Assembly: GCA_937927915.1 (NCBI GenBank)
Contig: CALGKB010000010.1
Coordinates: 22,708 to 86,707, forward strand
Source of the DNA: an uncultured Pseudanabaenaceae cyanobacterium
Lineage (GTDB): Bacteria; Cyanobacteriota; Cyanobacteriia; Pseudanabaenales; Pseudanabaenaceae
Length of the DNA stretch: 64,000 nucleotides
Direction of reading: 5' to 3'
Shown: positions 7,308-16,317 of the stretch, piece by piece
How positions within the stretch are numbered: position 1 is the stretch's first letter
Layout of the letters: the number at the start of each line of letters is the position of its first letter
The notes under the pieces: model-generated
Databases searched by the model: none
What the model was told of the DNA's origin: nothing
What the model saw: the letters and a program-made list of their open reading frames with translations, nothing else
Position numbers and translations under genes: made by a program

Positions 7308-9038
7308 TCAGCCCTGCAGAGCGTCTAAGAGGAGATGGAAGAGAGGGTGTTCTAGGAGGGGTTGTAACTCAGGGCAGTCCCCGTTTTCCACCGCTGTTGC
7401 TAGGGTCTTGCGGAGGGAGGGATGCCGTTGTACCAGCTCCACTGCCTTTGCGATCGCCGCCATCCGATCGGCTATAGGCTGTTCACTATAGACGGCAAGC
7501 ACCTCATCCAAAATGTGTTTGACCTCAGTGATAGCGATCGTTATGTCGTCCTCAGGTTGGAGGGTAGTCACCTGTTCAATCACTGTGGCTTGGGGAGTCG
7601 CCTCCACCATACTAGCAACAGTACGGCGTTGTTTGACAAATTCATTGGTGCGGTTGAGGGCACGGTTGACAGAATTGAGGCGATTGATCCCCAAAAATAG
7701 GGTATTAATGTACTCACTGTAGGGTAGGGGTTCACGGGAAAATCCCACCACCTCAATCCAATCTTGGTTAGCCCTTGCCTGGTACTCCTCCTCTAAAGCC
7801 TTCCGCAGTAGTTCGTAGGAGAGCATAAATTCATCGTGTAGCCGCGACCGATCGGTTTCTGCCGCTACCGTCATTTTCACTACGACCGTGCCGTTGCCTT
7901 TGTTTTTAATACTGGTAATAGACATCTTAGCTTCGGGGTTGTAGTCCCGCATATCCTGAAAGGTCTGGGAAAATGCCTCCCAGTCTACCCCCTGCTGAAA
8001 CACCAGGGACACATAGCTCATCGTCTTTTGGAACATGAGCACAAATTCCTCTGGCTTGAACTTGTCATTGGGGGGATAGCGGTCTTCGTACAGACGGGTG
8101 AGCAAACCCTGGGGGCGCTCTACCTTAGATTTTAAGTAAATATACTCACATTCCACATCCTTAAGGCGGGTATCGCTATCAATGTCCCAGTTTTCTAGGC
8201 AGACGCCTGTAAATTGGGTGCCCGTGAAGTTGGTTCCCATTGCCTGGGTACCACAGATGTAAGCCTTCATCAGGTCACAGTAGCTGAGGTCGGCGTAGCG
8301 CAGGTCGGCATCGAGGAAATTTGCCCCCGTCATATCCGTATAACTGAGGTCAGCAAAGCGCAGGTCGGCATGGCTAAAATCCACACTGCCCAGGTAAGCG
8401 CGACTCAACCTTGCCCGCACCAGGGTAGCGCTGGAGAGATTGCTCTTAAATAAATTTGCCCGCATTAAATTGGCACGGGTGAGGTCCGCCGCCCGCAGGA
8501 TAGCTTCATTGAGGTCAGCGCCGTAGAGGTTACTGCGGATGAGATTGCAAATACTGAGGTCAGCCTGGGTGAGATTGGCGCTCCCTAGGTCGGCATTGTA
8601 GAGGTTAGACCCAAACAGATTGGCATTGGCGAGATTAGCCTTGGGAAAGTGGGCATTGCGGAGGTGTGCTTCGCTTAAATCTGCTTCCGAGAGGTCAGCC
8701 TCGCTTAGATCTGCCCCAAACATATAGGCACCCCGCAGATAGGCACCATGGAGGGAAGCGCCAAACAAATTAGTGCCACTGAGGTCCGCTTCCCCCAAAA
8801 AACAGCCGTTTAGGTTAGCATGGCTGAGATTGGCAGTACTTAAATTGGCGCTGCGGAGATTGGCACCACTTAGGTCTGCCCCTGACAGGTCGACGTCAAT
8901 CAAATCAATGTAACTTAAATCCCTGTCACTGAGGTCGGCGCTTCTGAGGTCAACAGGGGTATCGGGATGCTCCTGCCGCCAGCGATTCCATTCATCTAGT
9001 CCTTGTTCCAGTAGCTGCAGGTACTCGGCTTTTGCCAT
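7308..9038 (-). CDS. Pentapeptide-repeat protein with an uncharacterised C-terminal domain
   Basis: A 576-residue protein in two parts. Residues about 28-275 are an almost unbroken run of A(D/N)Lxx pentapeptides (ADLS, ANLR, ADLT), predicted to form a right-handed quadrilateral beta-helix. Residues about 300-576 have no repeats and look like a mixed alpha/beta domain (around [15 protein letters not shown] and [10 protein letters not shown]) followed by helices. No signal peptide or membrane segment is seen, so it is probably cytosolic. Some pentapeptide proteins mimic DNA and bind gyrase, but nothing here shows that; most cyanobacterial members have no known role. Its stop codon abuts the tRNA-Asp gene with no space for a separate terminator. 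Confidence 0.85.
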   Translation of the reverse strand: MAKAEYLQLLEQGLDEWNRWRQEHPDTPVDLRSADLSDRDLSYIDLIDVDLSGADLSGANLRSANLSTANLSHANLNGCFLGEADLSGTNLFGASLHGAYLRGAYMFGADLSEADLSEADLSEAHLRNAHFPKANLANANLFGSNLYNADLGSANLTQADLSICNLIRSNLYGADLNEAILRAADLTRANLMRANLFKSNLSSATLVRARLSRAYLGSVDFSHADLRFADLSYTDMTGANFLDADLRYADLSYCDLMKAYICGTQAMGTNFTGTQFTGVCLENWDIDSDTRLKDVECEYIYLKSKVERPQGLLTRLYEDRYPPNDKFKPEEFVLMFQKTMSYVSLVFQQGVDWEAFSQTFQDMRDYNPEAKMSITSIKNKGNGTVVVKMTVAAETDRSRLHDEFMLSYELLRKALEEEYQARANQDWIEVVGFSREPLPYSEYINTLFLGINRLNSVNRALNRTNEFVKQRRTVASMVEATPQATVIEQVTTLQPEDDITIAITEVKHILDEVLAVYSEQPIADRMAAIAKAVELVQRHPSLRKTLATAVENGDCPELQPLLEHPLFHLLLDALQG

Positions 9039-9100
9039 TCAAAACTCCGCAAGGGTACTGCTACTATAGGGTAGCTTAACGGCACAAGGAGCTGTGGTCA

Positions 9101-9113
9101 ATATACAGTATAT
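9101..9113. promoter_or_regulatory. 13-bp palindrome in a divergent promoter region
   Basis: ATATAC-A-GTATAT is an exact inverted repeat around one central base, in the gap between the leftward pentapeptide gene and the rightward DciA-like gene. It could be an operator or two overlapping -10 elements. At this AT content a chance origin is possible. Confidence 0.3.
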
Positions 9114-9201
9114 CTCCTTTGGGCGCAAAAGGGAGGGGATTGTCCAGGCTTGTATTTGGTGAAAAATTGTGCTACAGAATCATGGGAGCTTGCTACTTTG
9201 T

Positions 9202-9720
9202 ATGTCTTTTGTCTCCATTGACAGTGTCCTTGACTGCCTGCAATCCCAGGAAAAGTGGGCACAGGGGAGGCTATGGCGCAAAATTTTTCGTTACTGGGAG
9301 CAAGCTGTGGGGGATTTGGTCGCTCCCCATACTCGCCCTACGGGTCTGCAGCGACGGATTTTGCAGGTGGCGGTCTCCAGTCCTGTGTGGGCACAAACTC
9401 TGTCCTTCCAACGCCGATCGATTCTGCAGAAACTGAACCAGCTCATAGAAGAGGACCTCATTGTCGATATTCATTTTTCCACTGCCCGTTGGGAAAAGAT
9501 TAACAGTGATAGAAAGATAACAAAGGTGTTAATGCCGACGGATAATATTATTCCCACTACCCCCCAAGAAGCCCTTGATCGCTGTCGTTCTGTAGTTCAA
9601 CAGCATAAGAACAAACATCGTTGTCCTCGCTGTGGTGCTCCTGCTGCTGCCTGGGAAATTGCTAGATGGCGACTGTGTCAGCACTGTGCTGTGCAGTTAT
9701 TTTTTGCCCATCGGCGATGA
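9202..9720 (+). CDS. DUF721/DciA-like protein with C-terminal zinc ribbon
   Basis: Residues about 20-90 match the DUF721 (DciA) pattern: a W-x-x-x-VG block (YWEQAVGDLVAPHT), an ILQVAVSSPVWAQTL strand-helix block and LLQ/LNQL-type helix. DciA is the ancestral loader or operator of the replicative helicase DnaB in bacteria lacking DnaC, which includes cyanobacteria. The C-terminus adds two CxxC pairs (CPRC and CQHC), a probable zinc ribbon. The ATG at 9202 is preferred to an upstream in-frame TTG at 9169, giving about 172 residues. The stop overlaps the start of the next gene (ATGA), so the two are likely translationally coupled. The function is inferred from the family. Confidence 0.7.
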   Translation: MSFVSIDSVLDCLQSQEKWAQGRLWRKIFRYWEQAVGDLVAPHTRPTGLQRRILQVAVSSPVWAQTLSFQRRSILQKLNQLIEEDLIVDIHFSTARWEKINSDRKITKVLMPTDNIIPTTPQEALDRCRSVVQQHKNKHRCPRCGAPAAAWEIARWRLCQHCAVQLFFAHRR

Positions 9721-10835
9721 AGAAGTACTGGCTCAAACTGCTGGTGGTCTGTTTGGTGATCTTCTGTCTGGTGCCATCGGTGGCAGCGATCACTGACTTA
9801 GAGCAATACCAACGTTTTTTACAATACCAACGGCAACAGATTCAGCAACGCCGAGACCGCCTCGATCGCTTGACCGCCCCTGCCCAAAAACGTCTAGAGG
9901 AACTGCAGTCTAACATCCGCAAAACGGAGACTTATCTAGCAGCCAATGAACAACGCTTATCCCAAATTCGGGCTGAGCTGCAAGAGGTGACAGAGCGTTA
10001 TCAGAATCTCAAAGGTGTATTTCAAAGGGCAAAAGCGAGAACGATCGCGCGTCTGCGGTTTCTGCAACGCCAACCTCCTGGTACTTGGTGGCTTGCCCTC
10101 TTGGGTAGTGATAACTTGCAGGAATTTCTCGATCGTCGTCATCAACTCCTTTATTTGCACAAAAAAGACAAAGACTTACTAGCACAACTAAAAGCCACTG
10201 CTGACCAAGTGCTTATGGAGTGGGACAGGATGAAATCCCTGGAAAATGAGGCTCTGTTAGTGCAACAACAACTCAACTACCAAAAACAACTCTACACCGC
10301 TGAGGCAGAGACACAAAAACAGATTATCGATCGGTTGCAGAAAGACCGTGCTGCCCTAGAAAGAGCAGAAGAACGACTCCTGGAAGACTCGCGGCGTTTG
10401 GCAGGTTGGATTCGTGCCCGCAGTGGCGATAGCTATACCCTACCCCCTGGCAATGGCTACCTTGGCTATCCCACCTATGGCATTGTTACAAGTCCCTACG
10501 GTTGGCGCATCCACCCCATCCTGGGCTATGAAAAATTCCACACGGGCATTGATTTTGGCGCCGACTACGGCACTCCCATTTACGCCGCCCAGGCAGGTAC
10601 TGTGATGTGGGCAGACTGGTACGGGGGCTACGGCAATACGATCGTTATCGATCACGGCAATGGCATTGCTACCCTCTATGCTCATTTGCAAAACTTTTAT
10701 GTGCAAGCAGGCGATAGGGTAGAGAAAGGGCAGGTAATTGGCGAAGTGGGATCGACAGGCTTTTCCACTGGACCCCACCTCCACTTTGAACTGCGGGTGC
10801 AAGGTGAACCGATCGATCCCGCTCCCTATCTGTAA
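9717..10835 (+). CDS. Exported coiled-coil M23 peptidase (EnvC/NlpD-like)
   Basis: A 372-residue protein with a signal peptide (MKKYWLKLL... to VAA), a long coiled coil of about residues 30-235 rich in Gln, Arg, Glu and Leu, and a C-terminal M23 domain with HTGIDFG and GPHLHFEL zinc-ligand motifs. This layout is that of EnvC and of PcsB-like cell-division hydrolase regulators. Both zinc motifs are intact, so it could be an active endopeptidase, unlike E. coli EnvC. The ATG at 9717 overlaps the preceding stop (ATGA) and starts directly at the signal peptide; an upstream in-frame ATG at 9666 would spoil it. A role in septal wall splitting is inference. Confidence 0.88.
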   Translation: MKKYWLKLLVVCLVIFCLVPSVAAITDLEQYQRFLQYQRQQIQQRRDRLDRLTAPAQKRLEELQSNIRKTETYLAANEQRLSQIRAELQEVTERYQNLKGVFQRAKARTIARLRFLQRQPPGTWWLALLGSDNLQEFLDRRHQLLYLHKKDKDLLAQLKATADQVLMEWDRMKSLENEALLVQQQLNYQKQLYTAEAETQKQIIDRLQKDRAALERAEERLLEDSRRLAGWIRARSGDSYTLPPGNGYLGYPTYGIVTSPYGWRIHPILGYEKFHTGIDFGADYGTPIYAAQAGTVMWADWYGGYGNTIVIDHGNGIATLYAHLQNFYVQAGDRVEKGQVIGEVGSTGFSTGPHLHFELRVQGEPIDPAPYL

Positions 10836-10862
10836 ACATTTGTTATTTGGGAGTCCCCTATA

Positions 10863-12695
10863 TTATCTCTCTGTCGCCAGGTTGCTAGCTTGCAGTTTGC
10901 CATTTTTACTAGCAATGATGGTGCGCTCCCCGTACTGTAATATCCGCTCGATCGCCAGTAAGCGGTTACTCCAGGTGTTGACACGGTAAGGGCGTTCCAG
11001 GGCTTCCAGGCGCAGCCACTGCGGTAAATCCTGACTGAGACTGCGCAGAGCGATAACGGCGGTTTGATAAGTGCTATTGTTGGGATTATTTTGCAAATTC
11101 ACGAGGGCAGTCTGCACAGCTTGGGTTTTGCTCTGCATGGCTTGTAAAGTCGCTCCCCGCAGCCACAGGCGTTCTCCCGCTAAAAAGGGCTGCCATTCTT
11201 TTAACAGCAATTCGTAGCGCATCAGAGCCGCTTGAAAAGGACTGCGATGGGGTAGGATTTTGCCTGCTGCACTCGATCGGGTGTACTTCAGCAGTTCTTC
11301 ATGTTTCGTGTTGAGATACTCCGCCGCAAACAGGGAAAAGCCCCCCGCCGGTAAATCTCGCACTGCCTGCAGTTTGTCTAGGAGTTCTCCTTCACTGACG
11401 TTTTTGATCAAGACCCCTGGCAAAAATAGCCCTGGGGCAGAACCCATACCCGTTAAAGCAGGCTGCACCTTTTCCTGCAAAAAGCGGCTGGTTTCCGGGG
11501 CATAGGTCATGGGGACAAGCCAATCCACGTGCCCTTCTGCTACCCAGGTCTCCCAGTTTTGCTGAATGCGATTGAGCCGATCGATCTGCTTCCAGGGAAA
11601 AACAGCAGCGGAAATGACTAAGTTAGGGCGCAGGGGGCGCAACTCCCTAGCCACTCTGGCAACAAATTGATTGACCTGCTGGGCGCGGTACTGAGTCCAC
11701 AGCCACCACAGGGAACGATCGCTAGGAGTAATATTGACGGGATCAACCCCAGTCAGTTGCTTGAAGCCTTCGCGGGAAGCCTGCCCATAGCTGGCACTAT
11801 GCCAACCACTCTGCCGGGGATAGCGGATATAGTCCAAATGTAGACCGTCCACCTCGTAGCGGGTGATGATTTCGCGATAGAGCCTGAGGAGATAGTCCTG
11901 TACCTGGGGGTTAGCAGGGTCGAGGAAGGGTTTGTTCTCCGGCGGGAAAATATCCCCCTTGGCACTGGCATCCCCCCACTGGGGATACAGACTTAAAATG
12001 GGACCAGGGTAGTTGGCATCTTTTCCTACTAGGGCATTGTGACGACGATTCCCCGCTGCAAATACCCACACCCAGGCATGAATCTCCATCTTGCGCTCCT
12101 GGGCTAGTTTAACTGCTGCCTCCAGGGGGTCCCAACCCTTAGTAAGGGGGTTTTGTTCCGGGGCAACAGTACTGGGGTAGATGGGATAGCCAGCATTGAC
12201 AGTCTCAATGAAAACAGTGTTTACCCCTGCTGCCGCCAGGCGGTCAAAAATCACCCTTAGCCCTGCAGGAGACTTTGCCGCCACGATCGTGCCCCGATCG
12301 AGCCAAATTGCCCGCACCTCTGGCAGAGAAGCTAGTGTATCAGTGGGATAAGCCCGCCACAGATTTTGGCGTAGTTGTTCCCATTGGGTACGCACCTGCA
12401 GGTCTTTGCCCTGGGCAATCAAGCTAGGCATCTGTTTCAGGAAATTCTTTGCCTCTGATAGAAGGACATTTTCCCCCTGGTTGCCCCCCGTAAGCAGTGC
12501 GCTCTCCACCCTGCCAATTAGATCCTGCAGTTCCTGGCGCATAGCGATCGCCTCTAGGGTATTGATGGGCAGGGCAGTTACAGGGGGGGGATCGCCCAAC
12601 ACATCCCGATCGATGTCATCCGGCGTTTTTAGGGGCTGTGCCATCACCCCCAGTGTCCACACACCACTCAGTAAAAATAGCCAGAGGTATCTCAC
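10863..12695 (-). CDS. Exported GH10-like (GHL10/DUF187) glycosyl hydrolase family protein
   Basis: A 610-residue protein with an N-terminal signal peptide (MRYLWLFLL... ending near VMAQ). Residues about 125-420 match the GHL10/DUF187 TIM-barrel family, also seen in YngK: EVRAIWLDRG at its start, FIETVNAGYPIYPS, WVWVFAAGN, and the DGLHLDYIRYPR block with acidic residues at the barrel mouth. The C-terminal 180 residues are helical and have no match I know. Substrate is unknown; bacterial relatives act on envelope or extracellular polysaccharide. The gene is convergent with the M23 gene, and its start is divergent from the pixG-like gene. Confidence 0.8.
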   Translation of the reverse strand: MRYLWLFLLSGVWTLGVMAQPLKTPDDIDRDVLGDPPPVTALPINTLEAIAMRQELQDLIGRVESALLTGGNQGENVLLSEAKNFLKQMPSLIAQGKDLQVRTQWEQLRQNLWRAYPTDTLASLPEVRAIWLDRGTIVAAKSPAGLRVIFDRLAAAGVNTVFIETVNAGYPIYPSTVAPEQNPLTKGWDPLEAAVKLAQERKMEIHAWVWVFAAGNRRHNALVGKDANYPGPILSLYPQWGDASAKGDIFPPENKPFLDPANPQVQDYLLRLYREIITRYEVDGLHLDYIRYPRQSGWHSASYGQASREGFKQLTGVDPVNITPSDRSLWWLWTQYRAQQVNQFVARVARELRPLRPNLVISAAVFPWKQIDRLNRIQQNWETWVAEGHVDWLVPMTYAPETSRFLQEKVQPALTGMGSAPGLFLPGVLIKNVSEGELLDKLQAVRDLPAGGFSLFAAEYLNTKHEELLKYTRSSAAGKILPHRSPFQAALMRYELLLKEWQPFLAGERLWLRGATLQAMQSKTQAVQTALVNLQNNPNNSTYQTAVIALRSLSQDLPQWLRLEALERPYRVNTWSNRLLAIERILQYGERTIIASKNGKLQASNLATER

Positions 12696-12816
12696 AATAT
12701 TTTCATCTCCAAGACAGAGCCATTGTAGCGGAATTTAACTCCCGATCGAGAGGTTTCCGCCAGAGTTGGTCCATCTGTGTTAAGATTAGCCCTAAGATTA
12801 ACCAAATGCCCAGAGC

Positions 12817-13965
12817 ATGACCACTGAACTCAGCCAACTAAAGGTAGCGAGTGAACTACGCGAGCTGCAGAATCGAAATGTCTCAGGCATCCTGCGGGTG
12901 AAGCACGAAAAACCCAACTATCCAGAGTGGGAACTCTACGTCTATCTGGGGCGTTTGACCTATGCTACGGGGGGAGGGCATCGCGCACGCCGCTGGATTC
13001 GGGCAGTCCGCCTGCACTGTGACATCAATAAACTGAGCAAGGACTGGTTTGCCACTATCACTGACCTGCAGTCCCCCTGGGAAATAGATGTGTTAACAAG
13101 GGCGGTGATCCAAAACAAGATCACTTCTGAGCAGGCAAAGCAGGTCATTCAGTCCTCCATTCGGGAAGTCTTTTTAACCATTGTCGACCAAAAAATTACG
13201 GAGACGCACTGGGAGGAAAAGGAAACTAGTTTTCGCCCCCTTGTGGTTATTTCCGCTGACCAGGTGTTGCAGAATATCGCCGCTGCCAAGGCAAAGTGGC
13301 AGGAAGCAGGGCTATCCCATGTACAAAATATGATTCCAGGGTTCAGCTTTGAATTAGCGCCAGTGGTGGTGGATAACGATCGGTTTCAGCAGGTGATCAC
13401 CACCGGTGCCTACCCCAACCTGGACAAACTGGTGACGGGGAAAAATACCCTGTGGGACCTGTCCTTCCTCATGCAAAAGTCCATGATTGCGGTCATGCGT
13501 TCCCTGCTGCCCCTAGTGCTAGATGGCATTGTGGAATTTCGGGAGGTACCGGACATTCCCCTGCCCTTCTTGACCAAGACTGCCACTAAGATGGCGAAAA
13601 GGGGAGTAATAGCTTGCATCGACGACAGCCCCCAAATTGGGCAAACTCTGGCAGCTATCTTAAACCCCCACGGCTACGAAACTATTGTCATCACCGACCC
13701 TCTACAGGGAGTGAGCACCCTGCTGCAGAAAAAACCTGACCTTATTTTCCTCGACCTGGTGATGCCCAATACCAATGGCTACGAGCTGTGTACTTTTCTG
13801 CGCAAAACTTCCCAGTTCCAGGAAATACCGATCGTGATCTTGACAGGGCATGATGGCGTAGTCGATCGGGTACGAGCAAAGTTGGCTGGCTCAACAGATT
13901 TTATGAGTAAGCCCCCTGAAGAGGAAAAAGTGCTGCAAATTGTTCAAAAATATATCAAGAAATGA
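12817..13965 (+). CDS. PatA/PixG-type response regulator
   Basis: A 382-residue protein with an N-terminal PATAN-type region (DUF4388-like; SGILRVKHEK ... LYVYLGRLTYATGG) and a C-terminal receiver domain from about residue 265. The receiver has the acidic pair in CIDDS, the phospho-acceptor Asp near residue 313 in FLDLVMP, a Thr in VILTGHD and the Lys in FMSKPPE. Such proteins are the CheY-like first regulators (PixG, PilG, TaxP1) of cyanobacterial type IV pilus chemotaxis systems. The ATG at 12817 follows a 120-base divergent gap. It heads a three-gene run with a second receiver and a CheW. Confidence 0.85.
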   Translation: MTTELSQLKVASELRELQNRNVSGILRVKHEKPNYPEWELYVYLGRLTYATGGGHRARRWIRAVRLHCDINKLSKDWFATITDLQSPWEIDVLTRAVIQNKITSEQAKQVIQSSIREVFLTIVDQKITETHWEEKETSFRPLVVISADQVLQNIAAAKAKWQEAGLSHVQNMIPGFSFELAPVVVDNDRFQQVITTGAYPNLDKLVTGKNTLWDLSFLMQKSMIAVMRSLLPLVLDGIVEFREVPDIPLPFLTKTATKMAKRGVIACIDDSPQIGQTLAAILNPHGYETIVITDPLQGVSTLLQKKPDLIFLDLVMPNTNGYELCTFLRKTSQFQEIPIVILTGHDGVVDRVRAKLAGSTDFMSKPPEEEKVLQIVQKYIKK

Positions 13966-13980
13966 CTGAGGAGTTTGGCT

Positions 13981-14343
13981 ATGGCGACAATTTTGGTAGT
14001 GGAAGATACCCTCACCCAGGCAGAACTGATTGCGGGGACGCTGCGAGAGGCTGGCTATACAGTCATCATTGCCACCAGTAGCGAAGATGCTAAGAGTAAA
14101 TTAGCGCAGCAAAAGCCTAACCTCCTAATCTTGGATGTGGTGTTGCCGGGGGAGAGCGGGTTTGAATTCTGCCGCGAGCTAAAGGAAAACGCTGATACCA
14201 AGGATATTCCCGTGGTGATGTGCTCCACCAAAAGCGGCGAGATGGACAAATTCTGGGGCATGAAACAGGGGGCAGCCGCCTATCTCACTAAGCCAGTGGA
14301 TACCGAAGAACTGTTGCGCACCGTCAAGCTGCTGATTAAGTAG
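13981..14343 (+). CDS. CheY-like single-domain response regulator (PixH/PilH type)
   Basis: A stand-alone receiver of 120 residues. The acidic pocket (EDT), phospho-acceptor Asp52 in LILDVVLPG, the signalling Ser in CSTKS and the Lys in LTKPVDT are all present. There is no output domain, so it should signal by protein contact, probably to pilus motors or as a phosphate sink. The ATG at 13981 is supported by GAGGAG at 13968-13973, seven bases ahead; an in-frame TTG at 13975 is less likely. It lies between the PatA-type regulator and the CheW-like gene, matching pixG-pixH-pixI order. Confidence 0.88.
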   Translation: MATILVVEDTLTQAELIAGTLREAGYTVIIATSSEDAKSKLAQQKPNLLILDVVLPGESGFEFCRELKENADTKDIPVVMCSTKSGEMDKFWGMKQGAAAYLTKPVDTEELLRTVKLLIK

Positions 14344-14344
14344 G

Positions 14345-14779
14345 ATGGCAGAGCAGTTTCTCACTCTGGTTTTACCCAGCCAGCGGGTGATGTTGCCCAC
14401 GCAGCAACTCCTGGAGGTAGTCTTTCTATCTGCCGATCGCTTGTCCCCCATTCCCGACACTCCCCACTACACGATGGGGGTGACCAACTGGCGGGGGGAA
14501 GTCCTGTGGGTAGTAGATTTGTCCGCTCTCCTGGGCTTGGAACCCCTCTACAATCAGCCAGCCCACCTGCGCCGCTTTCCCGTGGTGATCAGTACCTATG
14601 GGCAGAACCCGATCGGACTAGCAGTGGTGGCAGTGGGCAAAATGGTGTGGTGTGAACCCCAGGAACTGCGGTCTGACACCCCCGAACTGGTCAAATTTGG
14701 GCAGGGAGCCTGGATTTCCCCCGAAGGACAGACAATTTTAGCCCTCAGGGCTGAGAAACTTTTACCAATGTCAGCTTAG
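14345..14779 (+). CDS. CheW-like coupling protein (PixI type)
   Basis: A 144-residue CheW domain protein that would link chemoreceptors to a CheA kinase. It shows the usual core: LTLVLPSQRVMLPTQQLLEVV, then the PDTPHYTMGVTNWRGEVLWVVDL block (the CheW I-NLRG-P equivalent) and a hydrophobic GLAV strand. It starts one base after the stop of the receiver gene. No CheA (PixL) or methyl-accepting receptor (PixJ) follows, so the other partners must be encoded elsewhere. Confidence 0.85.
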   Translation: MAEQFLTLVLPSQRVMLPTQQLLEVVFLSADRLSPIPDTPHYTMGVTNWRGEVLWVVDLSALLGLEPLYNQPAHLRRFPVVISTYGQNPIGLAVVAVGKMVWCEPQELRSDTPELVKFGQGAWISPEGQTILALRAEKLLPMSA

Positions 14780-14818
14780 TTGTGGCAGGATGTATTTTAT
14801 TGCTGAGGAAAAGAGTTG

Positions 14819-15154
14819 ATGACAGCTAGAATTCAATTAGCACGGGGTATTGACGAAGACGTATCCGATGTAAGAATTACCCGCTCGCGGGACGGGGCAT
14901 TTAGCGTGGCGAAATTTTATTTCCAAAAGCCCAAGTGTCTAGAAAATGGCGAGCAAAACATTACAGGTTTGTATCTCATCGACGAGGAGGGGGAACTGAT
15001 CTCCCGATCGGTCAATGCCAAGTTTCTCAACGGCGAGGCAACGGGCATTGAGGCAGAGTACAAGATGCGAGGAGAAGCAGAATTTCAGCGCTTTTTACGC
15101 TTCATGGAGCGCTTTGCGGCGGAAAATGGCTTGGAGTTGACCCGTAATTCCTAA
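14819..15154 (+). CDS. psb28: Photosystem II assembly protein Psb28
   Basis: A 111-residue soluble protein matching Psb28 along its length: N-terminal IQLARGIDE, central FYFQKP and GLYLIDEEGE, and C-terminal RFMERFAAENGL. Psb28 binds the CP47 side of photosystem II assembly intermediates transiently and is not part of the mature dimer. The ATG at 14819 is favoured, with a purine-rich GAGGAAAAG ahead of it; the TTG at 14816 is in frame. Its stop TAA shares a base with the ATG of the phosphoesterase gene (TAATG), suggesting coupled translation. Confidence 0.95.
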   Translation: MTARIQLARGIDEDVSDVRITRSRDGAFSVAKFYFQKPKCLENGEQNITGLYLIDEEGELISRSVNAKFLNGEATGIEAEYKMRGEAEFQRFLRFMERFAAENGLELTRNS

Positions 15155-16314
15155 TGCGACGGCGGCGGTTTCTGTTTCTAGCTGGTGTAGCCTGCGGAGG
15201 AGTAGCCCTGGGGGCAGGGGTAGCAAGGCGCTTCCAGACCAAGCCTACAATTACTAATCCTGGTTCTCCTTTGCCTGGGCAAACTCCCAGTCCCACAAGA
15301 GTCACCTCTCCCAACCCTGCACCGCCGGGGATGTATGCCCCCCCTAGGGGAGACCTGCGCATTGCCGTAATTAGCGACCTTAACAGTCAGTACGGTTCTA
15401 CTACCTATGAGCCAGAGGTACTCAAAGCGGTGGAGTTAATTCCCTACTGGGAGCCTGACCTGGTGTTGTGCAGCGGGGACATGGTGGCGGGACAATACCC
15501 TAGTTTGACAGAGCCAGAGATCAAGGCGATGTGGGATGCCTTTGATGCCAATGTGGCGGCTCCCCTGCGCAAAGCAAAGTTACCCTACGGATTTACCCTG
15601 GGGAACCACGATGCCTCCAGTGCCCGCAGTTTGAGTGGGGGGTTTCTGTTTCAGAAGGAACGGGACTTGGCGGCTGCCTACTGGCGTGATCCCAGCCATC
15701 CGACGGGGTTAAATTTTATCGATCGGGGAGACTTCCCCTTCTACTACTCTTTCATGGTGAAGGAGGGATTCTTCCTGACTTGGGATGCCTCAGGCAATAT
15801 TGTGCCCCAGGAGCAGATTGAGTGGGCGGAGCGCAGTCTTGCCAGTGAGATTGCCCAGAAGGCAAAGGTGCGGATTGTGGTGGGGCATTTACCCCTCTAC
15901 GCCATTACCTACGGGCGGGAATTTCCAGGGGAGTACCTCGATCGGGCGGAGGAGTTACGGGCACTGATGGAAAAGTATCGCGTGCACACCTACATCAGTG
16001 GCCATGACCATGCCTACTATCCTGCCCACAAGGGCAAGCTGGAATTGTTGAATATGGGAATTTTGGGGAGTGGGGTACGGCAGTTGCTCAATGGCAATAC
16101 GCCCCTGTTTAAGGCAATGACGATTATTGATGTGAAAACGGACTCTGAGACTGTGACCTACACTACTTACAACATGAACACTCTCCGGGTAGTAGAGTTA
16201 CAGGAGTTGCCCCGCCTCATTGCCACTCCCACAGGACAAATTTACCGCCTAGACATCCAGGAGTCTGACCTGACGCCGGAGGAGCGGGCTATGAAGTTTA
16301 TCCCGACCTACTGA
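15154..16314 (+). CDS. Exported calcineurin-like metallophosphoesterase
   Basis: A 386-residue protein with a twin-arginine-like leader (MRRRRFLFLAGVA) and a Pro/Thr-rich linker to about residue 65. The catalytic domain has the metal-binding blocks in order: ISDLN (a D-x-N in place of the usual D-x-H), CSGDMV, LGNHD, VVGHLPLY and SGHDHAYY. This is the pattern of the Dcr2/PhoD-like phosphoesterase group. Export by the Tat route is inferred from the leader. Substrate is unknown. It overlaps psb28 by one base and is followed at once by a DUF58 gene. The Asn in the first motif also occurs in some relatives, so activity is still likely. Confidence 0.85.
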   Translation: MRRRRFLFLAGVACGGVALGAGVARRFQTKPTITNPGSPLPGQTPSPTRVTSPNPAPPGMYAPPRGDLRIAVISDLNSQYGSTTYEPEVLKAVELIPYWEPDLVLCSGDMVAGQYPSLTEPEIKAMWDAFDANVAAPLRKAKLPYGFTLGNHDASSARSLSGGFLFQKERDLAAAYWRDPSHPTGLNFIDRGDFPFYYSFMVKEGFFLTWDASGNIVPQEQIEWAERSLASEIAQKAKVRIVVGHLPLYAITYGREFPGEYLDRAEELRALMEKYRVHTYISGHDHAYYPAHKGKLELLNMGILGSGVRQLLNGNTPLFKAMTIIDVKTDSETVTYTTYNMNTLRVVELQELPRLIATPTGQIYRLDIQESDLTPEERAMKFIPTY

Positions 16315-16317
16315 GTT

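Noticed and set aside
7700..9000. Short repeated blocks in the pentapeptide gene as a DNA repeat
   Set aside because: Fifteen-base periodicity encodes A(D/N)Lxx and sits fully inside one open frame.
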